Positions 41,653 through 48,927 of a stretch of 64,000 nt of DNA are shown one piece after another; position 1 is the first letter of the stretch; every line of letters starts with the position of its first letter. Origin of the DNA: Nocardioides sp. Iso805N (lineage in GTDB: Bacteria > Actinomycetota > Actinomycetes > Propionibacteriales > Nocardioidaceae); contig NZ_KB822575.1 in the NCBI RefSeq assembly GCF_000364605.1, positions 668,237-732,236 on the forward strand, read 5' to 3'. Both the position numbers and the translations under genes were made by a program. A model generated the notes under the pieces. That model had not been told where the DNA came from. It did no database searches and saw only the letters and a program-made list of their open reading frames with translations.

Positions 41653-42372
41653 TCAGCGTCGGGCCGCACGCTCCTCGCGGTCCGAGGACTGGCCAGGCAA
41701 GGTGGACGCGCTCGACGCGACGCTGCGCTCGAGGACTCCGAAGGCGATCATCCGGTTGTCGGTGTGGAACAGCTCGGCACACGTCGTCAACGTGATGAGG
41801 TGCTCCCCGGGTCGTTGCGGCGGCTCGACCCCGCCCTGCGGGTTGTGCGGGAGGGACGTGGTCACCCACCTCGTGGTCATCGGAACGACCAGATCGGCCC
41901 CACCCGTGACCAGTCGGTAGTCGTAGGTCCGGTCGCGCGTGACGATCCTGATCAGATCACCGACCCGAAGCTCGGGCATGTCACGCAACGGCTCACCGTG
42001 GGTCACGCGGTGGGCGGCAAGGGCGTAGTTGCCGACCTGACCCGGTCCCGCCGAGCCCGGGAAGTGGCCGTACCCGACGGCGAGGACGCTGCTGTCGGTC
42101 CCCTCGAAGACCGGCACCTTGTAGTCCGACCCGAACCGCGGGATCTCCACGATCGCGTCGGCGCGTCCGAACCGCGTCCTCACCTCGGCGGTCTTCGTCG
42201 TCGTCCACCCGGTGTCGATCTGCTGCAGGGCCTGCTCACGATGGTGCACCGAGACCCAGGTCGTGCCCCAGAACTGCCAGGCGACGTAGGACAGCAGACA
42301 GACGCCGACGAGGACGGCCGTCGCTCCCGTCCAGAACCCACCGCGACGCCATCGGTCGCCGTACGCGCTCAT
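41653..42372 (-). CDS. Class E-like sortase
   Basis: Membrane-anchored cysteine transpeptidase of 239 aa. An N-terminal helix (FWTGATAVLVGVCLLSYVAWQF) is followed by a sortase fold with His in ALAAHRVTHG, the nucleophile Cys in LITLTTCAELF and Arg in DNRMIAFG. The TLTTC motif and single N-terminal helix suit class E, which often does housekeeping anchoring in actinobacteria. The ATG overlaps the stop of the class C-like sortase (ATGA), so it is the last gene of the pilus operon and probably attaches the finished fibre to the wall. Confidence 0.85.
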   Translation of the reverse strand: MSAYGDRWRRGGFWTGATAVLVGVCLLSYVAWQFWGTTWVSVHHREQALQQIDTGWTTTKTAEVRTRFGRADAIVEIPRFGSDYKVPVFEGTDSSVLAVGYGHFPGSAGPGQVGNYALAAHRVTHGEPLRDMPELRVGDLIRIVTRDRTYDYRLVTGGADLVVPMTTRWVTTSLPHNPQGGVEPPQRPGEHLITLTTCAELFHTDNRMIAFGVLERSVASSASTLPGQSSDREERAARR

Positions 42373-43250
42373 GACGTCGCCTTCGCCGGCGCGACCGACG
42401 TGCGCCGAACGCCCAGGGGGCTCGTGAGGAGGAGCAGGACGAGGAGCCCACCTGCGCCTTCCAGGGCCCACCAGGGGAAGCCGACGTGCGGGCGGCCGGT
42501 GACCACCGCGGACTGCTGCGCGGCGGCCGCGGCGGGCGGGACGCGCACGCCTCGCACCAGCAGACGATGCGAGTTCACGCCGATGGGTGTGCAGGTGACG
42601 AGGGTGAGGTAGTCCTTGCCGGGCGTCGGAGCGAGTGACTCGGTCTGGCTCGGCAGGACGGTCTTGATCTGGTCGACACGGTAGGTGAGCGTCTGGTCGA
42701 GCACCGTCACGGTGATCTCGTCGCCGAGCTTCGCCTTGTGGAGGTTCGTGAACAACGTCGAACCGACGATGCCGGAATGGCCGGTCAGCACGCTGTGCGT
42801 GCCCGCCCCGCCGACAGGGAGCGCGGTGCCGTAGAGATGGCCTACGCCGCGGTCGAGGGTCTCCGCTGCCGTGCCGTGGAAGATCGGGAGGCTGACGCCG
42901 ATCGACGGTACGGCGACGACACCCATCATGGACTCCGGACCGACATCGAGGGTGCGGAGGTAGTCGTCGACCTGGGCTCCCTGGGCTGTCTGCCTACCCG
43001 CCCCCGACGCGCTGTAAGGGTCTTGCAGTGGGCCGGCCGGCAGATGCTCGTTGTAGTCGTGCGCCGCCTGCAGCATCTCCTGGATACGTGCCGGCGGCAG
43101 CGAATGGACGGTGTCGACGTAGGCACCCACCGTGGCTGCGTGCGCGCGGTCGGAGAACCAGGTCGCCGCACCCGGATACAGCAGGACACCGAGACCGGCG
43201 GCGGCGATCAGGACGACGAGTGCGCGCCGGATCGTCCAGGCGGTGAACAT
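42369..43250 (-). CDS. Class C (pilin-polymerising) sortase
   Basis: Transpeptidase of about 293 aa that links pilin subunits. An N-terminal helix (LVVLIAAAGLGVLLYPGAATWF) and a second one near the C terminus (WWALEGAGGLLVLLLLTSPLG) flank the sortase fold, the two-helix layout of class C. Catalytic residues appear in SVLTGHSGIVG (His), LTLVTCTPIG (Cys) and NSHRLLVRG (Arg). No clear DP(F/W/Y) lid motif is seen, although DPYSASG near residue 82 lies in the right region. The start may be the GTG at 43325 instead. It follows the backbone pilin gene. Confidence 0.87.
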   Translation of the reverse strand: MFTAWTIRRALVVLIAAAGLGVLLYPGAATWFSDRAHAATVGAYVDTVHSLPPARIQEMLQAAHDYNEHLPAGPLQDPYSASGAGRQTAQGAQVDDYLRTLDVGPESMMGVVAVPSIGVSLPIFHGTAAETLDRGVGHLYGTALPVGGAGTHSVLTGHSGIVGSTLFTNLHKAKLGDEITVTVLDQTLTYRVDQIKTVLPSQTESLAPTPGKDYLTLVTCTPIGVNSHRLLVRGVRVPPAAAAAQQSAVVTGRPHVGFPWWALEGAGGLLVLLLLTSPLGVRRTSVAPAKATS

Positions 43251-43448
43251 CGTCCATCGACTCCATAAGGATCGATGGCGCCCGCTCACACGCCGCGGCG
43301 GTGAGCTGATCACCTGACTGGTCACGGTGTGTGGCTTTCTCTTCGTGGTGAGGGGGAAGGGCCACGCTGAGGGGCGGGGACGACAACCCGAAGTCGTCGC
43401 CCCCACCCGGGCGCCAGCGGCGCCCTCAGCGGGCCGTGATGCTCTCGA

Positions 43449-44942
43449 TCAGGCGGTGGCGCGCTTGCGCGTCGCGCCGATCACCAGGGCACCGAGGAGG
43501 AGCAGACCGCCACCGAGGTAGATGAACAGGCCACCCGGACCACCGGTGAACGGCAGGGTGAAGCCGGCGTTGGCGGGCATGTTCTTCACGGTCAGGTCGA
43601 CACCGACGGCGCTGGTCGCAGCGGTGACGTCGAACTTGATCGGGTCGGCCAGCAGCTCGTAGCCGGCGGGCGCCTTGACCTCCTCCAGCCAGTAGTCCTG
43701 GTACCCCGTGGCCCCGGGGGCGACGGTCGCGCCGTTGGCGTAGTCGGAGTAGCGCAGACCGGAGATGGTCACCGTGCCGTCGGCGCCGGCGGTGAAGGTG
43801 GTCGCTCCGCCGAGTGAGATCGGGTTCGTGCCTGCCTCGGCGTCGGCCTGGGAGGCGTAGACGCTGAAGACCGCGCCGGGAAGGGCGGTGCCACTGCCGT
43901 TGGTCTTCAGCACCGTGATCGAGCCCCACTTGGTGTCCACCGGCGGGCTGACGACGGGGCCACCGGGCTGACCCGGAGTCACGCTGTAACTGCCCTGGTT
44001 CGGGTAGAGCACGGCGGTGTTGGCGATGTCGCCGACCGCGTTGACGGTGGTGCCGACCTTGACGACGACCTGGCTGGTGTTGTGCGCAGCGAGGATGGCG
44101 CGGCCCGAGGCAGTGAACTCCACGGTGACGGTGTTGGTGGCGGAGTCGAGGGTGGCCGTGTAGTCGGTGCCCTTGACCAGCGTCGTCCCGTCGGCGAGCG
44201 TGGCGGTGGCGTTCACGTAGGTGAGCTTGGTGTCGAGCTTGTCGGTGACCTTGTAGCCGTCGATCGAGGACACGTTCGGGATGTCCGCGTTGACCGTCCA
44301 GGTCACCGTGTCGCCCAGCTTCACAGCGCTCTGGTCGGTGACGGTCTTGGTGACGTTCGTGACCGCGTTCTTCGGGTAGACGTTGACGTTGTAGAGCCAC
44401 GCGTTCTCGTTGGTCGGGTCGGTCAGCGGCACCGACACCAGGAACGGCGCGGACGGCGTAGCACCGGCCGGCCAGGAGGTCTCGCTGACCAGGTAGAGAC
44501 CCAGCGGGAGAGCGCTCAGCGACGCCGAGCCGTCAGCACCGGTGGTGACCGGCGAGCCGGAAGCGGTGCTGAGACCGTAGCCGGCGCTCGTGATCGAGCC
44601 GGAGGCGTTGGCCGGGTTGAAGGTGCCGCTCAGGGTGTTGGCGTTCTGCCAGCCCTGGTTGGTGGTCAGGTCGATCCCGGTGACCTGCTGGACGCTGAAG
44701 ACCACGCCAGCGATCGGGGTCAGGCCGGTGGTGTCGACCGCGGTGCCGTTGTGGGCAAGTGCGGTCGGGCTGTCAGGCGTGGCGAACTTGTGGATGTTGA
44801 TGGAGCCGGTCTTGGTCGAGTCGGGCAGCGACTGCGACGACGACGCCGCGCCGGCGGGACCGGCCAGGCCGAGCATCGCGAGGCCGATGGCCGCGATCCC
44901 GATGAGCAGCACCCGCAGGCGCCCCGTGGTTGCAATGGTCAT
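43449..44942 (-). CDS. LPXTG-anchored major pilin (SpaH/EbpB-like backbone)
   Basis: Surface fibre subunit of 497 aa. A signal peptide (VLLIGIAAIGLAMLGLAGPAGA) is followed by CnaB-type domains. The pilin motif WLYNVNVYPKN near residue 187 holds the Lys used for polymerisation. An E-box YWLEEVKAPAGY lies near residue 415. The sorting signal LPFTG begins at residue 463, with a hydrophobic helix and basic tail (TRKRATA). Intramolecular isopeptide bonds are expected. It lies between the tip-type protein and the class C sortase, the standard order for such pili. Confidence 0.9.
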   Translation of the reverse strand: MTIATTGRLRVLLIGIAAIGLAMLGLAGPAGAASSSQSLPDSTKTGSINIHKFATPDSPTALAHNGTAVDTTGLTPIAGVVFSVQQVTGIDLTTNQGWQNANTLSGTFNPANASGSITSAGYGLSTASGSPVTTGADGSASLSALPLGLYLVSETSWPAGATPSAPFLVSVPLTDPTNENAWLYNVNVYPKNAVTNVTKTVTDQSAVKLGDTVTWTVNADIPNVSSIDGYKVTDKLDTKLTYVNATATLADGTTLVKGTDYTATLDSATNTVTVEFTASGRAILAAHNTSQVVVKVGTTVNAVGDIANTAVLYPNQGSYSVTPGQPGGPVVSPPVDTKWGSITVLKTNGSGTALPGAVFSVYASQADAEAGTNPISLGGATTFTAGADGTVTISGLRYSDYANGATVAPGATGYQDYWLEEVKAPAGYELLADPIKFDVTAATSAVGVDLTVKNMPANAGFTLPFTGGPGGLFIYLGGGLLLLGALVIGATRKRATA

Positions 44943-45023
44943 GCGTGTTTCTCGTCTTTCGGTGAAGAGTTGTGCGTGGTCGATGTCCGGCGCCGACAGG
45001 TTGCTCGCGCCGCGATCAGGTGC

Positions 45024-47630
45024 TTACGTGTCGGTGCGGTGCTTGCCCACCCGCCTCTTCGCCAGGGCGTCGGAGGCCGAGCGACGCCGCAGGATGAGGA
45101 GGACCAGACCGGCCGCGATCAGAAGGAGCGCGCCGACGAGCGCGAAGGCCTTCGTCCCGCTGCCACCCGCCAGCGGGAGCGTGAGCGGTTGAGGATCGTG
45201 GACGGTGATCTCGGGTGCCCCGCCCGTAGCCGTCCCGAGGGAGGCGGTCGAGTTCGCTCCGCCGACGAGCGTCACGGTGCCGTCGGTCGCGACGGTGAAC
45301 CGGATCGGCTGAGCAAGGAGCGTGTAGTTGCTCGGAGCAGTGGTCTCGGTCAGCCAGTACGTTCCCGGCAGCAGCCCGGTCATCTTGAACTCGCCGGTCT
45401 GTCCCGAGACGGGCTGGACGCCGCTCGCGACGGTCGCGCCGGGCGCACCGCTGGCGTCGGCCTGGAGCTGCCACTGCGAGCCGCCGAGGGAGACGGTGGC
45501 GCCGCTCTGGCTCTGACCGACCTTGTGCAGATAGACGTCGGCACGGACGGCCGTGTTCGTGATGGTGCACGAGATCCGGGCGGCGGCGACCGGCGTGATC
45601 TGCAGGGACGCGCCGAAGGCGGCGTTGGTGGGCAGACCGGTCTGGATGCCGGAGGCGTCCGTACAGGTGATCGTCTTCGTGTAGTTGGCCAGCGTCGTCG
45701 TGCCGGCGGCAGCCTCAGTCAGGTAGTAGCTCGTGCCGGCGGTGGCGGTGACCGCCCCGGTCGTGCCGGATCCGGTGCTGACGGTGCTGCCGGTGCCGGT
45801 CGTGGTCGAGTTGGTCAGCGGGTTGGCCACAGGTCCGGTCGCCGAGCCGGTGTGGATCGCCACCGTGAACTGGTCGGTGTCGGCAGCGCGGGCGCTGCCG
45901 AGCGCCTTGGTGAGCGTGATCGTGGGCGCCGACGCACTGTTGGTCAGCGTGCAGGTGATGTTGGCGCCGATCGCGGGGGTGATCGCGTTGTTGCCCGTGT
46001 AGGCGGCGTTCGTCGGCAGGCCCGTAGTGCGGCCGGTCGAGTCCACGCACGTCAACGTCGCGTTGTAGAGCGATAGGTCGGCGCCGTTGATCCCCGACTC
46101 GGTCAGGTAGTAGGTCTTGGTCGAGGTTGCGACGTAGGTGCCGGTCGTGCCGGTGCCGGCGGTGACAGTGGATCCGGTGCCTTGGGTCGTCGCATTGGCG
46201 GTGCTGCTGACGACGGCACCCGTGCCGGACCCGGTCCGGATGGCGACGTTGAACTGATCACCGGACTTCGCCCGAGCTGAGCCGAGTGCCTTGACCAAGG
46301 TCAGGCGCGGGTAGAGGAACTGGACGGTGCCGGGGTCGCCCGGGAGGAGGCCGGAGAGCGTCATATTGGCCGGATTGGACGGCGAGTTGGTGTAGGTGTT
46401 CTCCGTGGCCGAGGTGACGTTGGCGGTGATCGTGCAGGAGGTTTGGTTGAGCCCCAGATCGCCCCCGGTCACCGTGATCGTGGAGCCACCCGTCGTACCG
46501 GTCTTGCTCAACGCCGCGCCAGCCTGCTGCGCGCAGGTGCCGCCGAAGGTCGTGTTGGCCAGGGTCAAGCCGGCCGGCAGGTTGTCGACGAAGCCCCAGT
46601 CGGTCTTGGCCATCAGCTCCGAGGTGTTGGTGATCGTCAAGGTGAGCACGGAGGTCTGAGTGGGCTCGACCAGGGCCGGCGAGAGAGACTTGTCGACGAT
46701 CGGGGTCACGTCCACGATCTGCGGCAGGTCGAAAGCGACGTCGTTGCCCGATCCGGTCGTGGTGGCGTTGTAGAGGGATAGGCCGAGGGACACCGTGCCG
46801 GGCGGGACCTGGATCGCAGCGGACTGCAGCTTCTGGATCTGGACGTCCCAATTGGTGAGGTCAGTGCACGGATTCAGGCCTGAGCCGAGCACGGTCGACG
46901 TGCCCACGCCTGCCGCGTTGTAGGTGATCAGGCTGAACGTCTCGCTCGCCCTGCCTGCGGCGGGGCAGTTCACCTCGGCGAAGTAGGCGGAGACGGCGTA
47001 ATAGTGACCGGGGATCGCGGTGATCGAGTTGGACTTGGTGGTCTTGAACTCCGTGCCCGCGGCGATGGTGCCCGACGTGGCGTTCGTGTACTCCGAGAGA
47101 GCTTGGTTGCTCGCGGCCTGAGTCGCGCTCTGACCCTGCGCCAAACCCAGTTGTTTGGCCATCTGCTGGATCTGTCCCCATCCGGCCGGCTGGTTGTTGG
47201 CACAACCTCCATCTCCTGAGGGGAGGGGGGTGGAGGAATTGAGGATCCAGCCGTCGCACTGGTTGCCTGCCGGGGTGTAGGGCGTGTCGGCGGTGTAGGT
47301 CTGGTTCGCCGCCGCCGCGCCGCCGGTGTAGTTGAGGATCGAGATCGCCCCGGCGGTCGCGTTCTGGTTGGAGAAGTCCTCGGTGTAGACGGGTGTGCCG
47401 GGTGCCGGGACTCGTGCCGCCGCAGGCACCAGGTCGGCGGTGACGCCCTGGGCCGTGCCACCTGGCATGCCAGCGGAGGCGTTCGACAGGATGAACGCAG
47501 CGACCACGCCGGCGACCACGAGCAGGTTGAGCGACAGCGTGAACCGACGGCGCGCTGAGCCGAAAACACGGCCTTGCCGCCACCGCAGACGGCCCGACAC
47601 GACGCGACCAACGTCGCTTAGATGAAACAT
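45024..47630 (-). CDS. Large cell-wall-anchored surface protein, probable pilus tip
   Basis: An 868-aa exported protein with an N-terminal hydrophobic segment (FTLSLNLLVVAGVVAAFILSN). A putative adhesive region covers about residues 60-300. A DUF11-like domain (VDKSLSPALVEPTQTSVLTL) lies near 307-410. Two tandem repeats of about 125 aa each start with KALGSARA (near 440 and 568), followed by a SpaA/prealbumin-like domain (from about 695). It ends LPLAGG near residue 817, a helix and RRRSAS. LPLAG deviates from LPXTG by Ala for Thr. First gene of the pilus operon; the ATG at 47630 follows GGGGGAAGA. Confidence 0.85.
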   Translation of the reverse strand: MFHLSDVGRVVSGRLRWRQGRVFGSARRRFTLSLNLLVVAGVVAAFILSNASAGMPGGTAQGVTADLVPAAARVPAPGTPVYTEDFSNQNATAGAISILNYTGGAAAANQTYTADTPYTPAGNQCDGWILNSSTPLPSGDGGCANNQPAGWGQIQQMAKQLGLAQGQSATQAASNQALSEYTNATSGTIAAGTEFKTTKSNSITAIPGHYYAVSAYFAEVNCPAAGRASETFSLITYNAAGVGTSTVLGSGLNPCTDLTNWDVQIQKLQSAAIQVPPGTVSLGLSLYNATTTGSGNDVAFDLPQIVDVTPIVDKSLSPALVEPTQTSVLTLTITNTSELMAKTDWGFVDNLPAGLTLANTTFGGTCAQQAGAALSKTGTTGGSTITVTGGDLGLNQTSCTITANVTSATENTYTNSPSNPANMTLSGLLPGDPGTVQFLYPRLTLVKALGSARAKSGDQFNVAIRTGSGTGAVVSSTANATTQGTGSTVTAGTGTTGTYVATSTKTYYLTESGINGADLSLYNATLTCVDSTGRTTGLPTNAAYTGNNAITPAIGANITCTLTNSASAPTITLTKALGSARAADTDQFTVAIHTGSATGPVANPLTNSTTTGTGSTVSTGSGTTGAVTATAGTSYYLTEAAAGTTTLANYTKTITCTDASGIQTGLPTNAAFGASLQITPVAAARISCTITNTAVRADVYLHKVGQSQSGATVSLGGSQWQLQADASGAPGATVASGVQPVSGQTGEFKMTGLLPGTYWLTETTAPSNYTLLAQPIRFTVATDGTVTLVGGANSTASLGTATGGAPEITVHDPQPLTLPLAGGSGTKAFALVGALLLIAAGLVLLILRRRSASDALAKRRVGKHRTDT

Positions 47631-47637
47631 TCTTCCC

Positions 47638-47662
47638 CCGATGCACAGCACTGATACATCGG
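47638..47662. promoter_or_regulatory. Inverted repeat in the leader of the pilus operon
   Basis: CCGATG (47638-47643) and CATCGG (47657-47662) flank a 13-base loop, ending just before the ribosome site of the tip-protein gene. It could be a leader hairpin that affects translation of the pilus operon. I recognise no known riboswitch in it. Confidence 0.4.
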
Positions 47663-47751
47663 AGAGACGGTGTGCCACGCCGACCATGACGGGACACGTT
47701 GAATTCTTTACTGTCGAGCGCTCGCCCGTGTGGAGGTGGCTACCGCCGGGG

Positions 47752-48927
47752 TCAGTAGGACTTGGGCAACCCGAGGGAGTGCATCGCGACGAAGTTGAGG
47801 ATCATCTCCCTGCTCACCGGCGCGATCCGCATCACGCGCGAGGCGGCGACCAGCGCTCCCATGCCGTACTCCTGGGTGAGGCCGTTGCCCCCGAAGGTGT
47901 GTACGGCGGTGTCGACGGCGAAGCACGAGGCCTCGGCGGCGGCGTACTTGGCCATGTTGGCGGCCTCGCCCGCCGCCAGGTCCTCGCCCGCGTCCACCAG
48001 AGCCGCCGCCTTCTGGGTCATCAGCCGGGCCAGTTCGACCTGGATGTGCGCCTGGGCGAGCGGGTGCGCGATCGCCTGGTGCGCGCCGATCGGGGTGGAG
48101 AAGACCGTCCGCTCCTGGGCGTAGGCGGCAGCCCTGCCCAGCGCGAACCGAGCCAGGCCGGTGGCGAACGACGCCGCCATCACGCGCTCCGGGTTGAGGC
48201 CGGCGAAGAGCTGCACCAGGCCACCGTCCTCGTGCCCGACGAGCGCATCCGCCGGCAGCCGTACGTCGTCGATGAAGACCTGGAACTGCAGCTCCGGCGA
48301 GACGAACTCCATCGGGATCGGGGTGAACGTGAACCCCGGCGCGTCGGTGGGCACCACAAAGAGGCAGGGCTTGAGCTTGCCGGTCTTCTGCCCACTCTCG
48401 TCGACAGTCTCCGTGCGCGCGACGACCAGCACGTTCTTGGACTCGTCGAGACCGGAGATGTAGATCTTGCGACCGTTCAACACCCAGCCGTCGCCGTCAC
48501 GGCGCGCGGTGGTGGTGATGTTGTGCGAGTTCGTGCCGGCGTCGGGCTCGGTGATCGCGAAGGCCATCGTCTCGGTGCCGTCGGCGATCCCCGGCAGCCA
48601 GTGCTGCTTCTGCTCAGCGGTGCCGTACTTGGCGATCACCGTGCCGCAGATCGCCGGGCTGACGACCATCAGCAGCAGGGGGCAGCCAGCGGCGCCGACC
48701 TCCTCCAGCACCGCCGCGACGTCGCCGAGACCGCCCCCACCCCCGCCGTACTCCTCGGGGAGGTTGACGCCCAGGTAGCCGTTCTTGGCCAGCTCCAGCC
48801 ACAGCTCGGTGGTCTTCTCGCCGGCCCGGGCCTTGGTCAGGAAGTACTCCTGGCCGTACTTGGCGGCCAGCTTCGCGACCGCCTTGCGGAGCTCGACGCG
48901 CTCCTCGGACTCGGTGAAGTCGTTCAT
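47752..48927 (-). CDS. Acyl-CoA dehydrogenase (last gene of the Atu/Liu-type operon)
   Basis: FAD-dependent acyl-CoA dehydrogenase of 391 aa that makes a 2,3-double bond in an acyl-CoA. Family signatures are AFAITEPDAGTNSHNITTTA for substrate and FAD contact, and the C-terminal FGGNGLTQEYGMGALVAASRVMRIAPVS block with the Gly-rich flavin-contact region. It is coupled to the biotin carboxylase gene by an ATGA overlap. The substrate is likely a branched or terpenoid acyl-CoA given the neighbours. A second dehydrogenase of the same operon lies at 52624. Confidence 0.9.
   Translation of the reverse strand: MNDFTESEERVELRKAVAKLAAKYGQEYFLTKARAGEKTTELWLELAKNGYLGVNLPEEYGGGGGGLGDVAAVLEEVGAAGCPLLLMVVSPAICGTVIAKYGTAEQKQHWLPGIADGTETMAFAITEPDAGTNSHNITTTARRDGDGWVLNGRKIYISGLDESKNVLVVARTETVDESGQKTGKLKPCLFVVPTDAPGFTFTPIPMEFVSPELQFQVFIDDVRLPADALVGHEDGGLVQLFAGLNPERVMAASFATGLARFALGRAAAYAQERTVFSTPIGAHQAIAHPLAQAHIQVELARLMTQKAAALVDAGEDLAAGEAANMAKYAAAEASCFAVDTAVHTFGGNGLTQEYGMGALVAASRVMRIAPVSREMILNFVAMHSLGLPKSY

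Noticed and set aside
44082..46076. Plus-strand frame of over 650 codons opposite the pilin genes
   Set aside because: Arg/Gly/Val-rich antisense product without domains; the pilins on the other strand have signal peptides and sorting motifs.
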